Positions 48,007 to 57,351 are shown, numbered from the stretch's first letter. The stretch: DNA of 64,000 bases from Bradyrhizobium sp. 139 (GCF_023074175.1 NZ_JADPKS010000116.1:1-64000), one strand, 5' to 3'. Notes: generated by a model not told the origin, from the letters alone. Translations and numbers: made by a program.

Positions 48007-48287
48007 TCGGGATGTTCCTTCTGCAGACGGTTCGGGCGGAGGCCGCGCACGTCGCCGCAGGCCCGTCGCGGCCCGGCGCATGGGCAGCGCCGGACGGTCG
48101 CCCTGCTCCGGCGCGGCGACGCGCCGATGCTGGCGCCGGTCCGCCGCATAGGCTTGCGCGCAGCGCGCCGCGGCCGTGCTGGGCAACCGCTGCGATCGGC
48201 GCCGCGGACTCGGACACAGTGCAGCATGCACTGCCGCCGCCGCCCGATCGCAGCGGCACAGGGCCGACTCCATGCGGACGGGCGCGC

Positions 48288-49286
48288 TCATGCGCATGGC
48301 GCGTGCTTGAACAGATACGCGTTGGCCCGCTGCAGCATCTGCGCCAACCGTTCCGCACGCGGCCCCAGCGGGGCGATGGCCTCCCCGGCGTTGCGCAACA
48401 AATCCAGCGCGAACTGGCGCGCTGGCTGCAGCCCCATGATCGACGCGCAGGTCGGCTTCCGCGCCGCCGCGTCCTTGCCGGGGGTCTTGCCCAGCGTCGC
48501 GGTATCAGCTGTCGCGTCGAGAATGTCGTCGACCACCTGCAACGCCAGGCCGAAACAGGCGGTGTAGCGATCGAGCGCACAGTACAGCGCAGCGTGCGCG
48601 GCATCCTCCGCGATGGCGCACAGCGCGCCCATGCGAACGGACGCGCGCACTAGCGCTCCGCTCTTCATCCGGTGCATCGCCACGATCCTGTCCAGCTCGA
48701 CGTGCTTTCCGACGAGCGACAGATCCATGGCCTGCCCGCCTGCGGCACCCTCGGCGGACACCGCCTGCGCCAGTTCGCGCACGAGCGCGATACGGCTGTC
48801 GCCCGGCGCATCCAGGCTCGCCAGGGTCAGGAAGGCGTGCGCCTGCAGCGCATCGCCGACCAGGATCGCAGTGGCTTCGCCGAACTTGACGTGCACGGTC
48901 GGAAGGCCGCGGCGAAGCACGTCGTCGTCCATCGCGGGCAGGTCGTCATGGACCAGGGTACAGGCATGCATCATCTCGATGGCGGCGCCGACGTCGTCGA
49001 GCATGTGCGCTGGCGTGTCGGCCAGTGCGCCGGCAGCCAGACAGAGCAAGGCGCGGGTGCGCTTGCCGCCATTCAAGGTGGCGTAGCGCATCGCCGCCAT
49101 CAGCTCGGTCTCACCGTCCTCTTCGGCGCAGAGAAGACGCGCCAGCGTCTGTTCGACCCGCTTTGCGCCGTCCTGCATCCAGATCTCCGGCAGCAGCCTG
49201 CCGGACGCGCCGCGCACCTGCGCGCCCAATCCGCCGAGCGCGCAAACGCCAGTTCGGTCGTCGTGTAGCGTAGAACCGGTCTGCAT
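48288..49286 (-). CDS. ggps: Geranylgeranyl diphosphate synthase of the gibberellin operon
   Basis: A 332-aa trans-prenyltransferase. The first Asp-rich motif is HDDLPAMDDDVLRRG and the second is VVDDILDATAD; GGKRTRALLCLAAG binds IPP. It makes GGPP for CPS. About 280 bp with no gene separates it from cps and about 150 bp from cyp117. Frame intact and of usual length. Confidence 0.93.
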   Translation of the reverse strand: MQTGSTLHDDRTGVCALGGLGAQVRGASGRLLPEIWMQDGAKRVEQTLARLLCAEEDGETELMAAMRYATLNGGKRTRALLCLAAGALADTPAHMLDDVGAAIEMMHACTLVHDDLPAMDDDVLRRGLPTVHVKFGEATAILVGDALQAHAFLTLASLDAPGDSRIALVRELAQAVSAEGAAGGQAMDLSLVGKHVELDRIVAMHRMKSGALVRASVRMGALCAIAEDAAHAALYCALDRYTACFGLALQVVDDILDATADTATLGKTPGKDAAARKPTCASIMGLQPARQFALDLLRNAGEAIAPLGPRAERLAQMLQRANAYLFKHAPCA

Positions 49287-49434
49287 GTTGTTTATGTCCT
49301 TCTACCTGACACGGCCACGGCGAGCGCCGAGCCGCCGCGGTGTTGCCGGCGTCGCACCGAGCGCACGCGCCGAGTGCAGCAATGCCGCGCGTCGCCGGCG
49401 CCGATGCCTCGCCACACAGGGATGGGATGCCAGC

Positions 49435-50778
49435 TCATGAGAATCCGATGCGGATTGTCATGGACGGATGTGCGGTCGGGTAATAGCGCCGGCCTTTTTC
49501 GACGCCGCTCAGCAACCGCGGCCGCACCCCGGCCTTGTGCATGGTCAGCGCCAAGGCGATGCAGAACTGCACCAGTTCCAGCCATACCAAGTGGTAGCCG
49601 ATGCAGACGTGTGGGCCGGTACCGAACTGCAGCATGTCCACCGGCTGGATCGGCTCCGTGCGTTGCAGCCACCGCGCCAGGCGGAACTGATCAGGCGCCT
49701 CGTGCAGCAGCGCCGAGGTCGAGAAATGGAGCAGCGGGATGCACAGATGGGTACCCGCGGGAATGCGCCGTTGGCCGAGTTGCAATTCCTGCAGCGCGCG
49801 ACGCGGCAGGAGCGTGGCCGCCGGATGCACGCGCAGCGTCTCGCGGAACAGCGCCTCGGCGACCGGACACTGCGCCAGGTCCGCGTGCCGGGTCGGCACC
49901 GCGCCCACGCGTTGCGCCTCCTCGACCAGGGCGTCCCACAGCACAGGCTGCCGCGCCAGCTCAATCACCATCCAGGCCATCGTCGAGGCAGTGGTGTCGT
50001 GACCCGCAAGCAGCAGCAAGCGGATATTGGCGACCAGGACGTCATCGGAGAGCGCATCTTCGCTGCGATCGAAGGCGCTCACCATCTCGTTGATCAACCC
50101 CGTGCGCGCGGCATGCGCGCGCACGCCGCGGACGAACTGGCGCAACTGCGCGTCGATCCAGTCGCGGGCGGCGCGGCCGCGCCGCAAGGGCAGTCCGGGC
50201 AGGTCGACCGGGGGCGCGACGATCAACTGCGCCACTTGCCGGTACTTGCGATGCCATCCCGGCAGGTCCTGCGCGGGGATTCCCATGAGGCTGAAGATGA
50301 GCTTGAGCATCAGGTCGCCGGTTTCGCGCAGGATGGTTACATCGCCGCGGTCGCGCCACGCCTGCACCCGTGCCCGGATGACGGGCACGAACAGGTCGCC
50401 GATGCCGGCCTGGGTCAGCCCCTTCGGCAGGAACGCCGCCTTGATCGCATCGCGCGCCTGCCGGTGCGCGCCGCCGTCCTGGGTAACCAACGTTCCGCCA
50501 AGCAATTCGGGCGCGATCTCTTCGATCAGCGCCGAGGACACGTCCTTGTGCCGGAGCAGTGCGAACGCACCCGGATCCACGCAGGTCATCAGGTGTCCGG
50601 CAGGGCCGAAATCCAGCCAGAAGTGGCTGCCCAGCGTCCGTTCCGCGCGCCGCAGCAGGCGCGGCAGGTCGCAGACGATGGCGGGAAGATGCCCGACCAG
50701 GGGGAAAGCGCCAGGCACGACCGGGATGTCGTGCCGCAGCCGGTGCCGACGGTCCAGCGGGTTGAGCAGCATGTCCAT
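49435..50778 (-). CDS. cyp117: Cytochrome P450 CYP117, ent-kaurene oxidase
   Basis: A 447-aa P450 that oxidises ent-kaurene to ent-kaurenoic acid. Motifs: I-helix LLAGHDTTASTMAW, ExxR in EALFRETLRVHP and heme loop FGTGPHVCIGYHLVWLE. The start MDMLLNPLDRRHRLRHD at 50778 overlaps the sdr stop. Sequence agrees with my memory of the Bradyrhizobium enzyme. No lesions seen. Confidence 0.94.
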   Translation of the reverse strand: MDMLLNPLDRRHRLRHDIPVVPGAFPLVGHLPAIVCDLPRLLRRAERTLGSHFWLDFGPAGHLMTCVDPGAFALLRHKDVSSALIEEIAPELLGGTLVTQDGGAHRQARDAIKAAFLPKGLTQAGIGDLFVPVIRARVQAWRDRGDVTILRETGDLMLKLIFSLMGIPAQDLPGWHRKYRQVAQLIVAPPVDLPGLPLRRGRAARDWIDAQLRQFVRGVRAHAARTGLINEMVSAFDRSEDALSDDVLVANIRLLLLAGHDTTASTMAWMVIELARQPVLWDALVEEAQRVGAVPTRHADLAQCPVAEALFRETLRVHPAATLLPRRALQELQLGQRRIPAGTHLCIPLLHFSTSALLHEAPDQFRLARWLQRTEPIQPVDMLQFGTGPHVCIGYHLVWLELVQFCIALALTMHKAGVRPRLLSGVEKGRRYYPTAHPSMTIRIGFS

Positions 50779-51584
50779 CAGCAGCGCGGCGCCGCGGCCG
50801 CTTCGGCGGTGTGCCGGCAGGCCGCGCGGCGCGGCTGTCGCCACCGTCGGCGTACGTCGGCACATGCGCCAGCATGCCGCCGTCGATGCACACGACCTGG
50901 CCGGTGATGAACACAGCATCGTCGTAGAGCAGGAACGCCACCAGCGCGGCCACGTCCCTCGGGGCAGCCGACGCGCGGCAGGAGCCGGCGCTGATGCCGT
51001 TGCATGCACTCGTCCAGCTTGGCGAGGAGATGCTCGGTCGCAATCGCGTTGCAGCAGATCTGCGCATGACCGTACTGGGTGGCGAGCGAGGCCGACAGCC
51101 TTTTCATCGCCGCCTTCGACGCGGCGTAGGACGTCTGCGCGGTGTCACCGCTGAGCCCCTGGCACGACGACATGTTGACGATCGCGCCACCGCCGCGGGC
51201 GATATGGCCTGCCGGCAGCAGAGCAGCACACCGCGCAGATTGGTCGCCATGTTCTGATCCCAGATCGCCAGGTCGAGGTCGAGGATCGCACGGTGGCGCG
51301 GGGTCAGATGCATGTCGCTCCACCAGCAGGTCGACCCCAGCGAAGTGCCGCTCCGCCGTCTCGAGCAGCGCTGCCACCGCCTGCGCATCGGCGATGTCCA
51401 TGGCCGGGGCGAGCGCGTGGCCCGCTTCGGCCGCGATCTGCGCGGTGCAGGCGATGGCCGCCGAGCCATCAATGTCGGCCACCACCACTCTGCCGCCCTC
51501 GCGTGCGATGGCGAGGGCGCATGCCTTGCCAATACCGGCGCCGGCGCCGGTCACCACGGCCACCTTGCCTTCAAACCGTGCCAT
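50778..51584 (-). pseudogene. sdr: Gibberellin-operon short-chain dehydrogenase with several frameshifts
   Basis: The start (MARFEGKVAVVTGAGAGIGK) has the Rossmann TGxxxGIG motif and the middle has MSSCQGLSGDTAQTSYAASK with the YxxxK catalytic pair. Between them the frame is shifted: the expected NNAS region is missing a few bases near 51325, with MHLTPRHRAILDLDLAIWDQ and NLRGVLLCCRQAI readable only in another frame until a second deletion near 51200. A third shift (extra G) near 50955 moves DVAALVAFLLYDDAVFITGQ out of frame, and the native end TAEAAAAPRC returns after a fourth. SDR is thought to oxidise GA12-aldehyde to GA12. Confidence 0.75.
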
Positions 51585-51879
51585 CGTGTCCTCCTGGATT
51601 GCGCTGGTCTTTCGCGGGATGCCGCTCGGCCCCCGCAGGAGAAGGCGCAGGGTCGACGCTGGCGCGCTCGTCATCACCAGCGTCGCTTTCGATGACCCGA
51701 ATGGCGGCGACCGGGCACTGGCTGGCCGCGAGTCGCACGGCGGCGTGCAGCGCCTGCGGGACCGTCGCCACGCACACTTCGGCCACGCCGTCCGGTTCGC
51801 GTTGGCGAAAGGTGCCCGGCAGCGTCAGCACGCACTGCCCGCTGGTTGCGCACAGATCCTGGTCGACCAAGATGCGCAT
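51571..51879 (-). CDS. fd: [3Fe-4S]-type ferredoxin of the gibberellin operon
   Basis: A 102-aa ferredoxin whose start lies 1 nt after the cyp114 stop (TGAGATG). Cluster residues are CATSGQC (Cx5C) and the later QCPVAA. It supplies electrons to the P450s and is known to be required for the CYP114 ring-contraction step. It overlaps the sdr start slightly. Frame intact. Confidence 0.88.
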   Translation of the reverse strand: MRILVDQDLCATSGQCVLTLPGTFRQREPDGVAEVCVATVPQALHAAVRLAASQCPVAAIRVIESDAGDDERASVDPAPSPAGAERHPAKDQRNPGGHDGTV

Positions 51880-51880
51880 C

Positions 51881-53170
51881 TCAGCCCCCCTGCGCATGCA
51901 GCCGCACCGGCAGCGCGCGGAACGTCCTAAGGAACTCGGAGGTCTCTCGCGTCGGCGGCTCGGCCGATGCCAGCGTGGGGAAGCGCGCCTGGATCCGCGG
52001 CAGGCTCTCGGCCAACTGCACCCTGGCCAGTTGCGCACCGAGGCAAAAGCGGATGCCGTGGCCGAAGCTCAGCATGATCTTCCCGTCGGTCGACATGCCA
52101 GGACTGGTGCCGTAGAAACGCGCGGGATCGAAGCGGTCGGGATCGGCGAAGGCGTCCGGGTCGCGATTGCCGGCCGCGATCAGCACGCGCACGTCCGCGT
52201 TCTTCGGGATCACCACGCCGCCCAATTCGATGTCGCGCTGGGCGATACGCAGAGTGGCGCTGAACATGACGGGCGAGTCGCGGCGCAGGACTTCTTCGAC
52301 GAATGCCTTCACCCCCACGGCGTCTCGCTGAAGCCAGTGCCGCTGTTCGGGATACGCCAGCATCGCCAGGACCGCATGGTCGATGGTCGCAGCAGTGGTT
52401 GCGAAGCCGCCCAGCAGCATGCCCCAAAGCATGCTGATCAACTCCGCATCCGACAGCGTGTCGGCATCGTCGTCGTGTGCGCCGACCAGCATCGACACGA
52501 TGTCGTGGCGGGGATCGGTGCGCTTGCGCTGTATGAGGTCGCCGAAGTAGGCCTGCACCCTGACGCTGGCCGCGTCCGCCGTGGCGAGCTGGGGGTCGCT
52601 GGCGTGCGGGCCCAGGCCTTTCAGAATGGGGTCGATGACGGCGGCGAGCCCGAACATGTCGTCCTGGGGCATGCCGAACAGTTCGGCCAAGACCAGCATG
52701 GGCAAGGCCAGCGCGAATTCCCGATGCAGGTCCACCGCCTCCCCGCGCTCCAGCGCGGGCGCCATGCCATCCAGGCGCGCTGCGACGATGCGCGCGATGC
52801 TCGGCCGCAGGTTGTCGATCTGGCGCATGGTGAAATCGGGCGAGATCAGCCGGCGCAGACGCGTATGCGTCGGCGGGTCCTTCATTGCTAGTGTAGACGC
52901 CAGCAGATTGAGTGACAGGCTGGTCGCCGCACGCGGGAAATAGCGCGCCAGTTCGCCCGGCGCCGGTGCCCGAAACGCATCGCCCGTGGCCGTGAGCGCC
53001 CAGTAGATGTCGGCGTGGCGGCTCAACAGAAAGAGGCCCGACGCCGCGCGATGCACCGGATCGTGCTCGCGCAACCAGTGCATAAACGGATACGGGTCGT
53101 GGATGCGCGCTGGCGACGCCAGTTCGGCGAAGGCGTCCCGGCATGCTGCCGTGGTTTCTTGCACGTCCAT
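51881..53170 (-). CDS. cyp114: Cytochrome P450 CYP114, ent-kaurenoic acid oxidase
   Basis: A 429-aa P450 that hydroxylates ent-kaurenoic acid and contracts ring B to give GA12-aldehyde, with its ferredoxin. Heme loop LSFGHGIRFCLGAQLAR and ExxR (VEEVLRRD) are present. The I-helix reads GGFATTAATI, lacking the usual acidic residue before TT. The ATG at 53170 (MDVQETTAACRDAFAE) is the family start; the upstream extension is not P450-like. Confidence 0.93.
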   Translation of the reverse strand: MDVQETTAACRDAFAELASPARIHDPYPFMHWLREHDPVHRAASGLFLLSRHADIYWALTATGDAFRAPAPGELARYFPRAATSLSLNLLASTLAMKDPPTHTRLRRLISPDFTMRQIDNLRPSIARIVAARLDGMAPALERGEAVDLHREFALALPMLVLAELFGMPQDDMFGLAAVIDPILKGLGPHASDPQLATADAASVRVQAYFGDLIQRKRTDPRHDIVSMLVGAHDDDADTLSDAELISMLWGMLLGGFATTAATIDHAVLAMLAYPEQRHWLQRDAVGVKAFVEEVLRRDSPVMFSATLRIAQRDIELGGVVIPKNADVRVLIAAGNRDPDAFADPDRFDPARFYGTSPGMSTDGKIMLSFGHGIRFCLGAQLARVQLAESLPRIQARFPTLASAEPPTRETSEFLRTFRALPVRLHAQGG

Positions 53171-53262
53171 CTTGGTAACCTGTTGGCTGGCTGATCTGAT
53201 CGGCGCGCCAGGCGCGCCGGCAAATTGCGGAGAACATCGCGATTCCCGGCGGCGTCCGAGCA

Positions 53263-53508
53263 TCACCAGAGCACCGGGAACCCCTCGAACCCGCCAGTGA
53301 TGATCTCCTTGCGCAACTTCGCTCCTTCGGGCGCCACGGCCAGGCGCAGCGCGGGAAAGCGCTGGAAGATCGAACCGAACACCACCTTGAGTTCAAGCCT
53401 GGCCAGCGCCACGGCGATGCAGTAGTGCGGGCGGCGAGCCTGTTTGGTAGGGGGCGATTTCGCCGAGGCCCCCTTCCCATAAAATGCTATCTGATGCGGA
53501 TTTGACAT
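53263..53508 (-). pseudogene. cyp112: Truncated CYP112 C-terminus fused to a nifH-like start
   Basis: An 81-codon frame. The first ~23 codons read MSNPHQIAFYGKGASAKSPP, matching the NifH N-terminus (MSSLRQIAFYGKGGIGKST) with a broken Walker A. It then switches to RRPHYCIAVALARLELKVVF and FQRFPALRLAV, the heme-ligand region and C-terminus of a P450, ending GGFEGFPVLW. In the canonical operon CYP112 precedes cyp114, so this is read as its remnant (CYP115 is the alternative). More than 300 residues are missing; no GA12-to-GA9 oxidase is left in the window. Confidence 0.7.
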
Positions 53509-53595
53509 TTTGCTTTTCTTTCGTCGTTCCATCGATCGCGGTGTCATCCACGAAATGAAGGTCGGTCGGCGGCTCCCGGCTCGCAACGGAGGGGT

Positions 53596-53611
53596 TTCAA
53601 TACTCGTGCCA
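53596..53611 (-). promoter_or_regulatory. Damaged sigma-54 promoter ahead of the nifH-cyp112 fusion
   Basis: Minus strand TGGCACGAGTATTGAA: a perfect -24 box with correct spacing, but the invariant GC of the -12 box is GA. It is 88 bp upstream of the fusion ATG. No exact TGT-N10-ACA was found nearby. Confidence 0.4.
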
Positions 53612-54014
53612 ATTTGGCCGACCCAGCAGAAGAAAAAGATTGTGATTGCTTTTCAGCGGATTAGCCTGAGGCCAGACAAGAGCTCGGCGAAATAGGCCGG
53701 TGTCGCGGACCAACAAAGGCGACAGAACAGTGTCGGATAGTCGTCAGACGTCAGACCGGCGACACCTTCTTTGTCAGTTCTCCTGACGATTCCAGTTGCT
53801 TAAATATATCCGGCCTCTCGCAAGTGGACTGCTGTTGCAGCCAGTTCATGATGAAATCCGCGCAAACCGTTCCCAATAAATGGTTGGGGCACGAAGCCCG
53901 CTTTTTTGCACAGGGCTTACGGTATGCTGATCCACTGTTTCGTCATCACTATTCGCGAGCCTTGCAATCGAGCCAGAAGCGTCAGGTAAACGCGGGATCT
54001 CTGGGTTCGTTGCC

Positions 54015-54470
54015 AGAACGGCATCTGTTCGAAGCGCTAACAAAGACAGTGCTCCAGATCGACTTCACGTCGGTCGTCATGAACGGGATGCTAGCATTCC
54101 AGCTCTTCGCGGGAGCGCTCCACGTCGATCTCGCAACATTGGTAAGCCACGCCGTACCCGTAACGTGCTTGCCACCTTCGCCACGATCACGTCGACGTTT
54201 ATCGTTGGCTTTCTATTCTGGCAGGCCGCTGGTCTCCTTGGTCAGTCGCTGCCGCTGTCCTGGGCGCTGGTGTTTGGCGCGCTCATCAGCCTGACCGATC
54301 CGGTGGCGGTCATGGGTACGCTCAAAATGTAAAGGCACCTGAAAGTCTCGAGGTCGAGATGCAGGGCGAGTCACTCTTCAACGACGGTGTCGGCATTGTC
54401 GTTTTCACGATCCTGCTGGCCTTCGCCGCCGGGCGCCCATGCGAGGTCGCGGCCGATTCGGCAACTGTCG
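54015..54470 (+). pseudogene. Na+/H+ antiporter (CPA1/NhaP-like) relic
   Basis: The segments ERHLFEALTKTVLQIDFTSV, VMNGMLAFQLFAGALHVDLA and, in another frame, STFIVGFLFWQAAGLLGQSL with PLSWALVFGALISLTDPVAVMG follow the order of CPA1 antiporters. A frameshift near 54140 and a stop after LKM (near 54331) break it, and both ends are missing. It separates the gibberellin operon from the nif genes. Confidence 0.6.
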
Positions 54471-54554
54471 GCTTCACGCCAGTAGAACAGGTCGGATCTA
54501 GGCGTTCCCTACCAGCTTGTATCTGACAACTCGATCTCGTCGGAGAAAGCTAAG

Positions 54555-54839
54555 TCAACCAGGTGGTGTGTGGGTCTGACAATTTGTTGGGCACACCCGG
54601 GCGCAGGCGCTGCAGCCGATGCAAGCGCCTTCGTCCTTCAGCACCATGATCTTCTTTTCGAGCTCATCGTCGTCCTCGTCGAGATCGATGATCTCGCCAC
54701 CCTCGCGTAGCCCCTTCAGCGTCATGACCTCACGGCCGCAGATCTTGTAGCAGCGGCCGCAGCCGATGCACTTCTTGGGATCGATAGCAACCAGGTAGTC
54801 CGGCCTCCAATTGCGACCGTCGCGGGTCCTGAATGACAT
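54555..54839 (-). CDS. fdxB: FdxB-type nif-specific ferredoxin III
   Basis: A 94-aa ferredoxin with two cluster motifs, CIGCGRCYKIC and CIGCSACARVCP, separated by an acidic insert (IDLDEDDDELEKK) typical of the nif-specific ferredoxin III family. It begins MSFRTRDGRNWRPDYLVAID. Last gene of the nifDKENX unit; 13 bp after the DUF683 stop. Confidence 0.92.
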   Translation of the reverse strand: MSFRTRDGRNWRPDYLVAIDPKKCIGCGRCYKICGREVMTLKGLREGGEIIDLDEDDDELEKKIMVLKDEGACIGCSACARVCPTNCQTHTPPG

Positions 54840-54852
54840 GGCTAACCGTCCG

Positions 54853-55053
54853 TTATGTTTTGTCCAGCGCCTGGAGATATTGGCGTTTGCTTTCGAGCTC
54901 GCTGAAGGCAGCGTGGGCCTTCTGGGCCACGCTCAGGATCGACGACCAGTTGACCGGCAGCTCCTCGGAGAGGTCGTGGAGGTCCATCTTGGCCTGGGTC
55001 GCCTTGGCCGACAGCTTCTTTATTTCCGCTTTCAGAATTTCGATATCGCTCAC
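54853..55053 (-). CDS. CCE_0567-type (DUF683) small metalloprotein
   Basis: A 66-aa helical protein (MSDIEILKAEIKKLSAKATQ; MDLHDLSEELPVNW) of the DUF683 family, which sits beside nifX and DUF269 in most nif clusters. A structure from a cyanobacterial relative suggests metal binding. Role in nitrogen fixation not defined. Confidence 0.88.
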   Translation of the reverse strand: MSDIEILKAEIKKLSAKATQAKMDLHDLSEELPVNWSSILSVAQKAHAAFSELESKRQYLQALDKT

Positions 55054-55060
55054 ACTTGCC

Positions 55061-55531
55061 TCAATAACTCGCCACTTCCGGGAACTTACGGATCATCTCA
55101 ACGCCACTTTTGACGAATTTGTCGCCTTGATTGGCGAGATCGGAGAGATGGTCGAAACCAAAGCGATGCACGTCGCGCAGCTGCTTGCTCACGACAACGA
55201 GCCGGCCGCCGATCAGCACGATCCGACCGAAGCCTTCGTGATGCATCTTCAGCATCGGCGAGATCATCACACCGGTCGCCTTCTCGATCGAGAGCGCAAC
55301 GGCGTCGAAGAACAGCTCCAGCCGCCATGTCGTGTCCGGGTCGGGATTGCCGACGATCGGCAGCGCACGGCGCTTGCGCTTGTCGAGAACGTAGGGTTCG
55401 AGCAGCTCGAGATCCTTTTTGCCCTCCCAGGCGCCGTGGGTGTCCTGGGCGCGCCAGATCTTGATGAGCTCCTTCAGAAATGGCCCCTCCGCCGCGGCGG
55501 CGGCTGGAGTGACTTCAGGCGGATCGGCCAT
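55061..55531 (-). CDS. NifX-associated protein (DUF269)
   Basis: A 156-aa protein of DUF269: FLKELIKIWRAQDTHGAWEG, VIGNPDPDTTWRLELFFDAV-like and MHHEGFGRIVLIGGRLVVVS. It is always found with nifX in nif clusters. Biochemical role unknown. Spaced 10 bp after nifX and 8 bp before the DUF683 gene. Confidence 0.92.
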   Translation of the reverse strand: MADPPEVTPAAAAAEGPFLKELIKIWRAQDTHGAWEGKKDLELLEPYVLDKRKRRALPIVGNPDPDTTWRLELFFDAVALSIEKATGVMISPMLKMHHEGFGRIVLIGGRLVVVSKQLRDVHRFGFDHLSDLANQGDKFVKSGVEMIRKFPEVASY

Positions 55532-55541
55532 CTGTGTTCCT

Positions 55542-55937
55542 TTAGGCTTCGAAATCCACCGTACGTTCCCGGCTTTTGGCGAGCAGCTTCCGTAGCCAGG
55601 GCGGCGGCGATCCCTTCAGCACGGTTTCGAGTTTGACGCAAAGATCGTGGATGGGCTCTGGCTGCAGCACCTTCATCGGATGGATGTTCCTGGCGACGAC
55701 TCGCGCAGCACCCGAGCCGCCAATCGCCGCAACATAGAGGATTGCGCACTCCCTGATCGCCTCGATCTTCGGCGCGAGCTTATCCTCATTGCCGTCTTCG
55801 GTGAGGTCACCGTCGAACTGGATCGCCTCAATAAACCGATGCCCGTCCGGGCAGACCTCGTAGATCGCGATGTTCTTGGCCCAGCCGAAGTGGGCATCGA
55901 CGTGCTTCAAGTCCTGAGTGGCGAATGCAACTTTCAT
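55542..55937 (-). CDS. nifX: NifX, FeMo-cofactor carrier
   Basis: A 131-aa carrier protein that binds NifB-co and cofactor intermediates during transfer to NifEN. Family features: MKVAFATQDLKHVDAHFGWA, AIYEVCPDGHRFIEAIQF and LYVAAIGGSGAARVVARNIHP. The start at 55937 is chosen over 56030 because the earlier residues belong to the end of nifN in another frame. It follows nifN by 22 bp. Confidence 0.94.
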   Translation of the reverse strand: MKVAFATQDLKHVDAHFGWAKNIAIYEVCPDGHRFIEAIQFDGDLTEDGNEDKLAPKIEAIRECAILYVAAIGGSGAARVVARNIHPMKVLQPEPIHDLCVKLETVLKGSPPPWLRKLLAKSRERTVDFEA

Positions 55938-55959
55938 CCGGGTTGTTTTCTCTCCCTGC

Positions 55960-57342
55960 TCAATGCAGCTGGGGCGGATGGGCCTGCGGGCCACCGCAGG
56001 TTGATCGCCAGGTGTCGGGCGTCGGCCCATGGTTGGCTTCGCGGTCGGTGATGATCAGATTGGCGATATCAAAGATCAGATCGCGCGTGCCGCGATAGCC
56101 AGCGATCGTGAGGTGCGCAGCACCAACGCGATCGAACATCGGAAAGCCGACCCGGAAGAACGGGACATTGAGTCGCGAAGCGGCCTGGCGACCATGTGAA
56201 TGCGACATCAAGAGGTCGCAGTCACGCGACCTGGCAAGCTCTTCAAGATCCTCCAGATCGCCGATCAGGACGTCCTCGGTCCTGACCCGCTGGAGCACCG
56301 GTGAGTTCGTCGTCGTCACCGCAGCACTTACCTGTGCGCCCATTTCGTGGAGCAAGCTGGAGAGATCGAATAACAAATCCGGCTCGGCGCCGATCGCGAG
56401 CTTGCGCCCGCCGATATGGAAATGTGCATCCAGCATGGCGTCTGCCAGCTGTCCACGCTGCCGGCGATATTTCCAGGGCACCGAGCGGCCGCTGATCTGG
56501 CTCAGGAAGGCGATGAATTCATCGTTTGGGATAAGGCCACAGAGCCGCTCGAACAGACGGAACGGCGTGCCTGTCCGCACCTGCATGGCCTCGGCCGCAC
56601 GGCGCATTTGCGCGCCGATCGCGATCGTCCAGGCCACCTGCCCCATGGTCGCAATCTCGTCCACTCCAATGCCCCCGATCGTGGTGGGCGTGAATTCGTC
56701 GGGGATGTGACCGTCCAGCGAACCGGCAACGTCGGGCAGGAACGAGGGCTTGAGCCCAAAATCCTCAAAAATCGTGCGAAGCTCGTCGAGATCGCCGGGC
56801 GTGAGGTGACAACCAGGTAGCACGTTGACGCGGGAGATATCGCGCGGTCGCGCTGTGTCGACGGGAGCCACAAGCACCTCGATCATCCGCGCCACTGTCT
56901 TGCCCCAGCCATCCTGAAAGGCATCCTTGAAATCCGGGGTCGAGACGTAGACAAGGGGGAGCTTTTCGAGCTTCGGATGCTTCTGTCGGATCAACCGGAT
57001 GAAGGCTTCGACGTCATCGCCGTTGGTCTCGGTGACGCCAGTCGAATTGATGCCAATGATCTCGGGCTGGACGCGATTGTAGATGTTGAGGATCGCCTGT
57101 TCGAGATTCTCGTGCCCACCGAGCACGGTGGCAACCTCGCTCATGGCGGTCGTCTGCATCGGCACGGCTTCATTGAAATGGCGCACGAACAGCGTCAGGC
57201 CGAAGGAGGTGCAACCTTGCGGGCCGTGCAAAAGCGGCATCGCGCCGCGCAGGCCCAGGAAGGCAAATGAGCCGCCGATCGGCTGGCTCATTTTGAGCGG
57301 ATTGACCGAACAGGCTTTCTTCGAGGTAGTGACGATCGCCAT
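55960..57342 (-). CDS. nifN: NifN, FeMo-cofactor scaffold subunit
   Basis: A 460-aa NifN, the NifK-like half of the NifEN scaffold on which NifB-co matures. Conserved features: VNPLKMSQPIGGSFAFLGLR, LHGPQGCTSFGLTLFVRHFNE, INSTGVTETNGDDVEAFI and SHSHGRQAASRLNVPFFRVGFP. Gap to nifE is 9 bp. Frame intact. Confidence 0.95.
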   Translation of the reverse strand: MAIVTTSKKACSVNPLKMSQPIGGSFAFLGLRGAMPLLHGPQGCTSFGLTLFVRHFNEAVPMQTTAMSEVATVLGGHENLEQAILNIYNRVQPEIIGINSTGVTETNGDDVEAFIRLIRQKHPKLEKLPLVYVSTPDFKDAFQDGWGKTVARMIEVLVAPVDTARPRDISRVNVLPGCHLTPGDLDELRTIFEDFGLKPSFLPDVAGSLDGHIPDEFTPTTIGGIGVDEIATMGQVAWTIAIGAQMRRAAEAMQVRTGTPFRLFERLCGLIPNDEFIAFLSQISGRSVPWKYRRQRGQLADAMLDAHFHIGGRKLAIGAEPDLLFDLSSLLHEMGAQVSAAVTTTNSPVLQRVRTEDVLIGDLEDLEELARSRDCDLLMSHSHGRQAASRLNVPFFRVGFPMFDRVGAAHLTIAGYRGTRDLIFDIANLIITDREANHGPTPDTWRSTCGGPQAHPPQLH

Positions 57343-57351
57343 GTCGTTCCC

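Noticed and set aside
45008..52943. Many long plus-strand frames across the gibberellin operon
   Set aside because: High GC content leaves antisense frames open; the minus-strand genes carry all the catalytic motifs.
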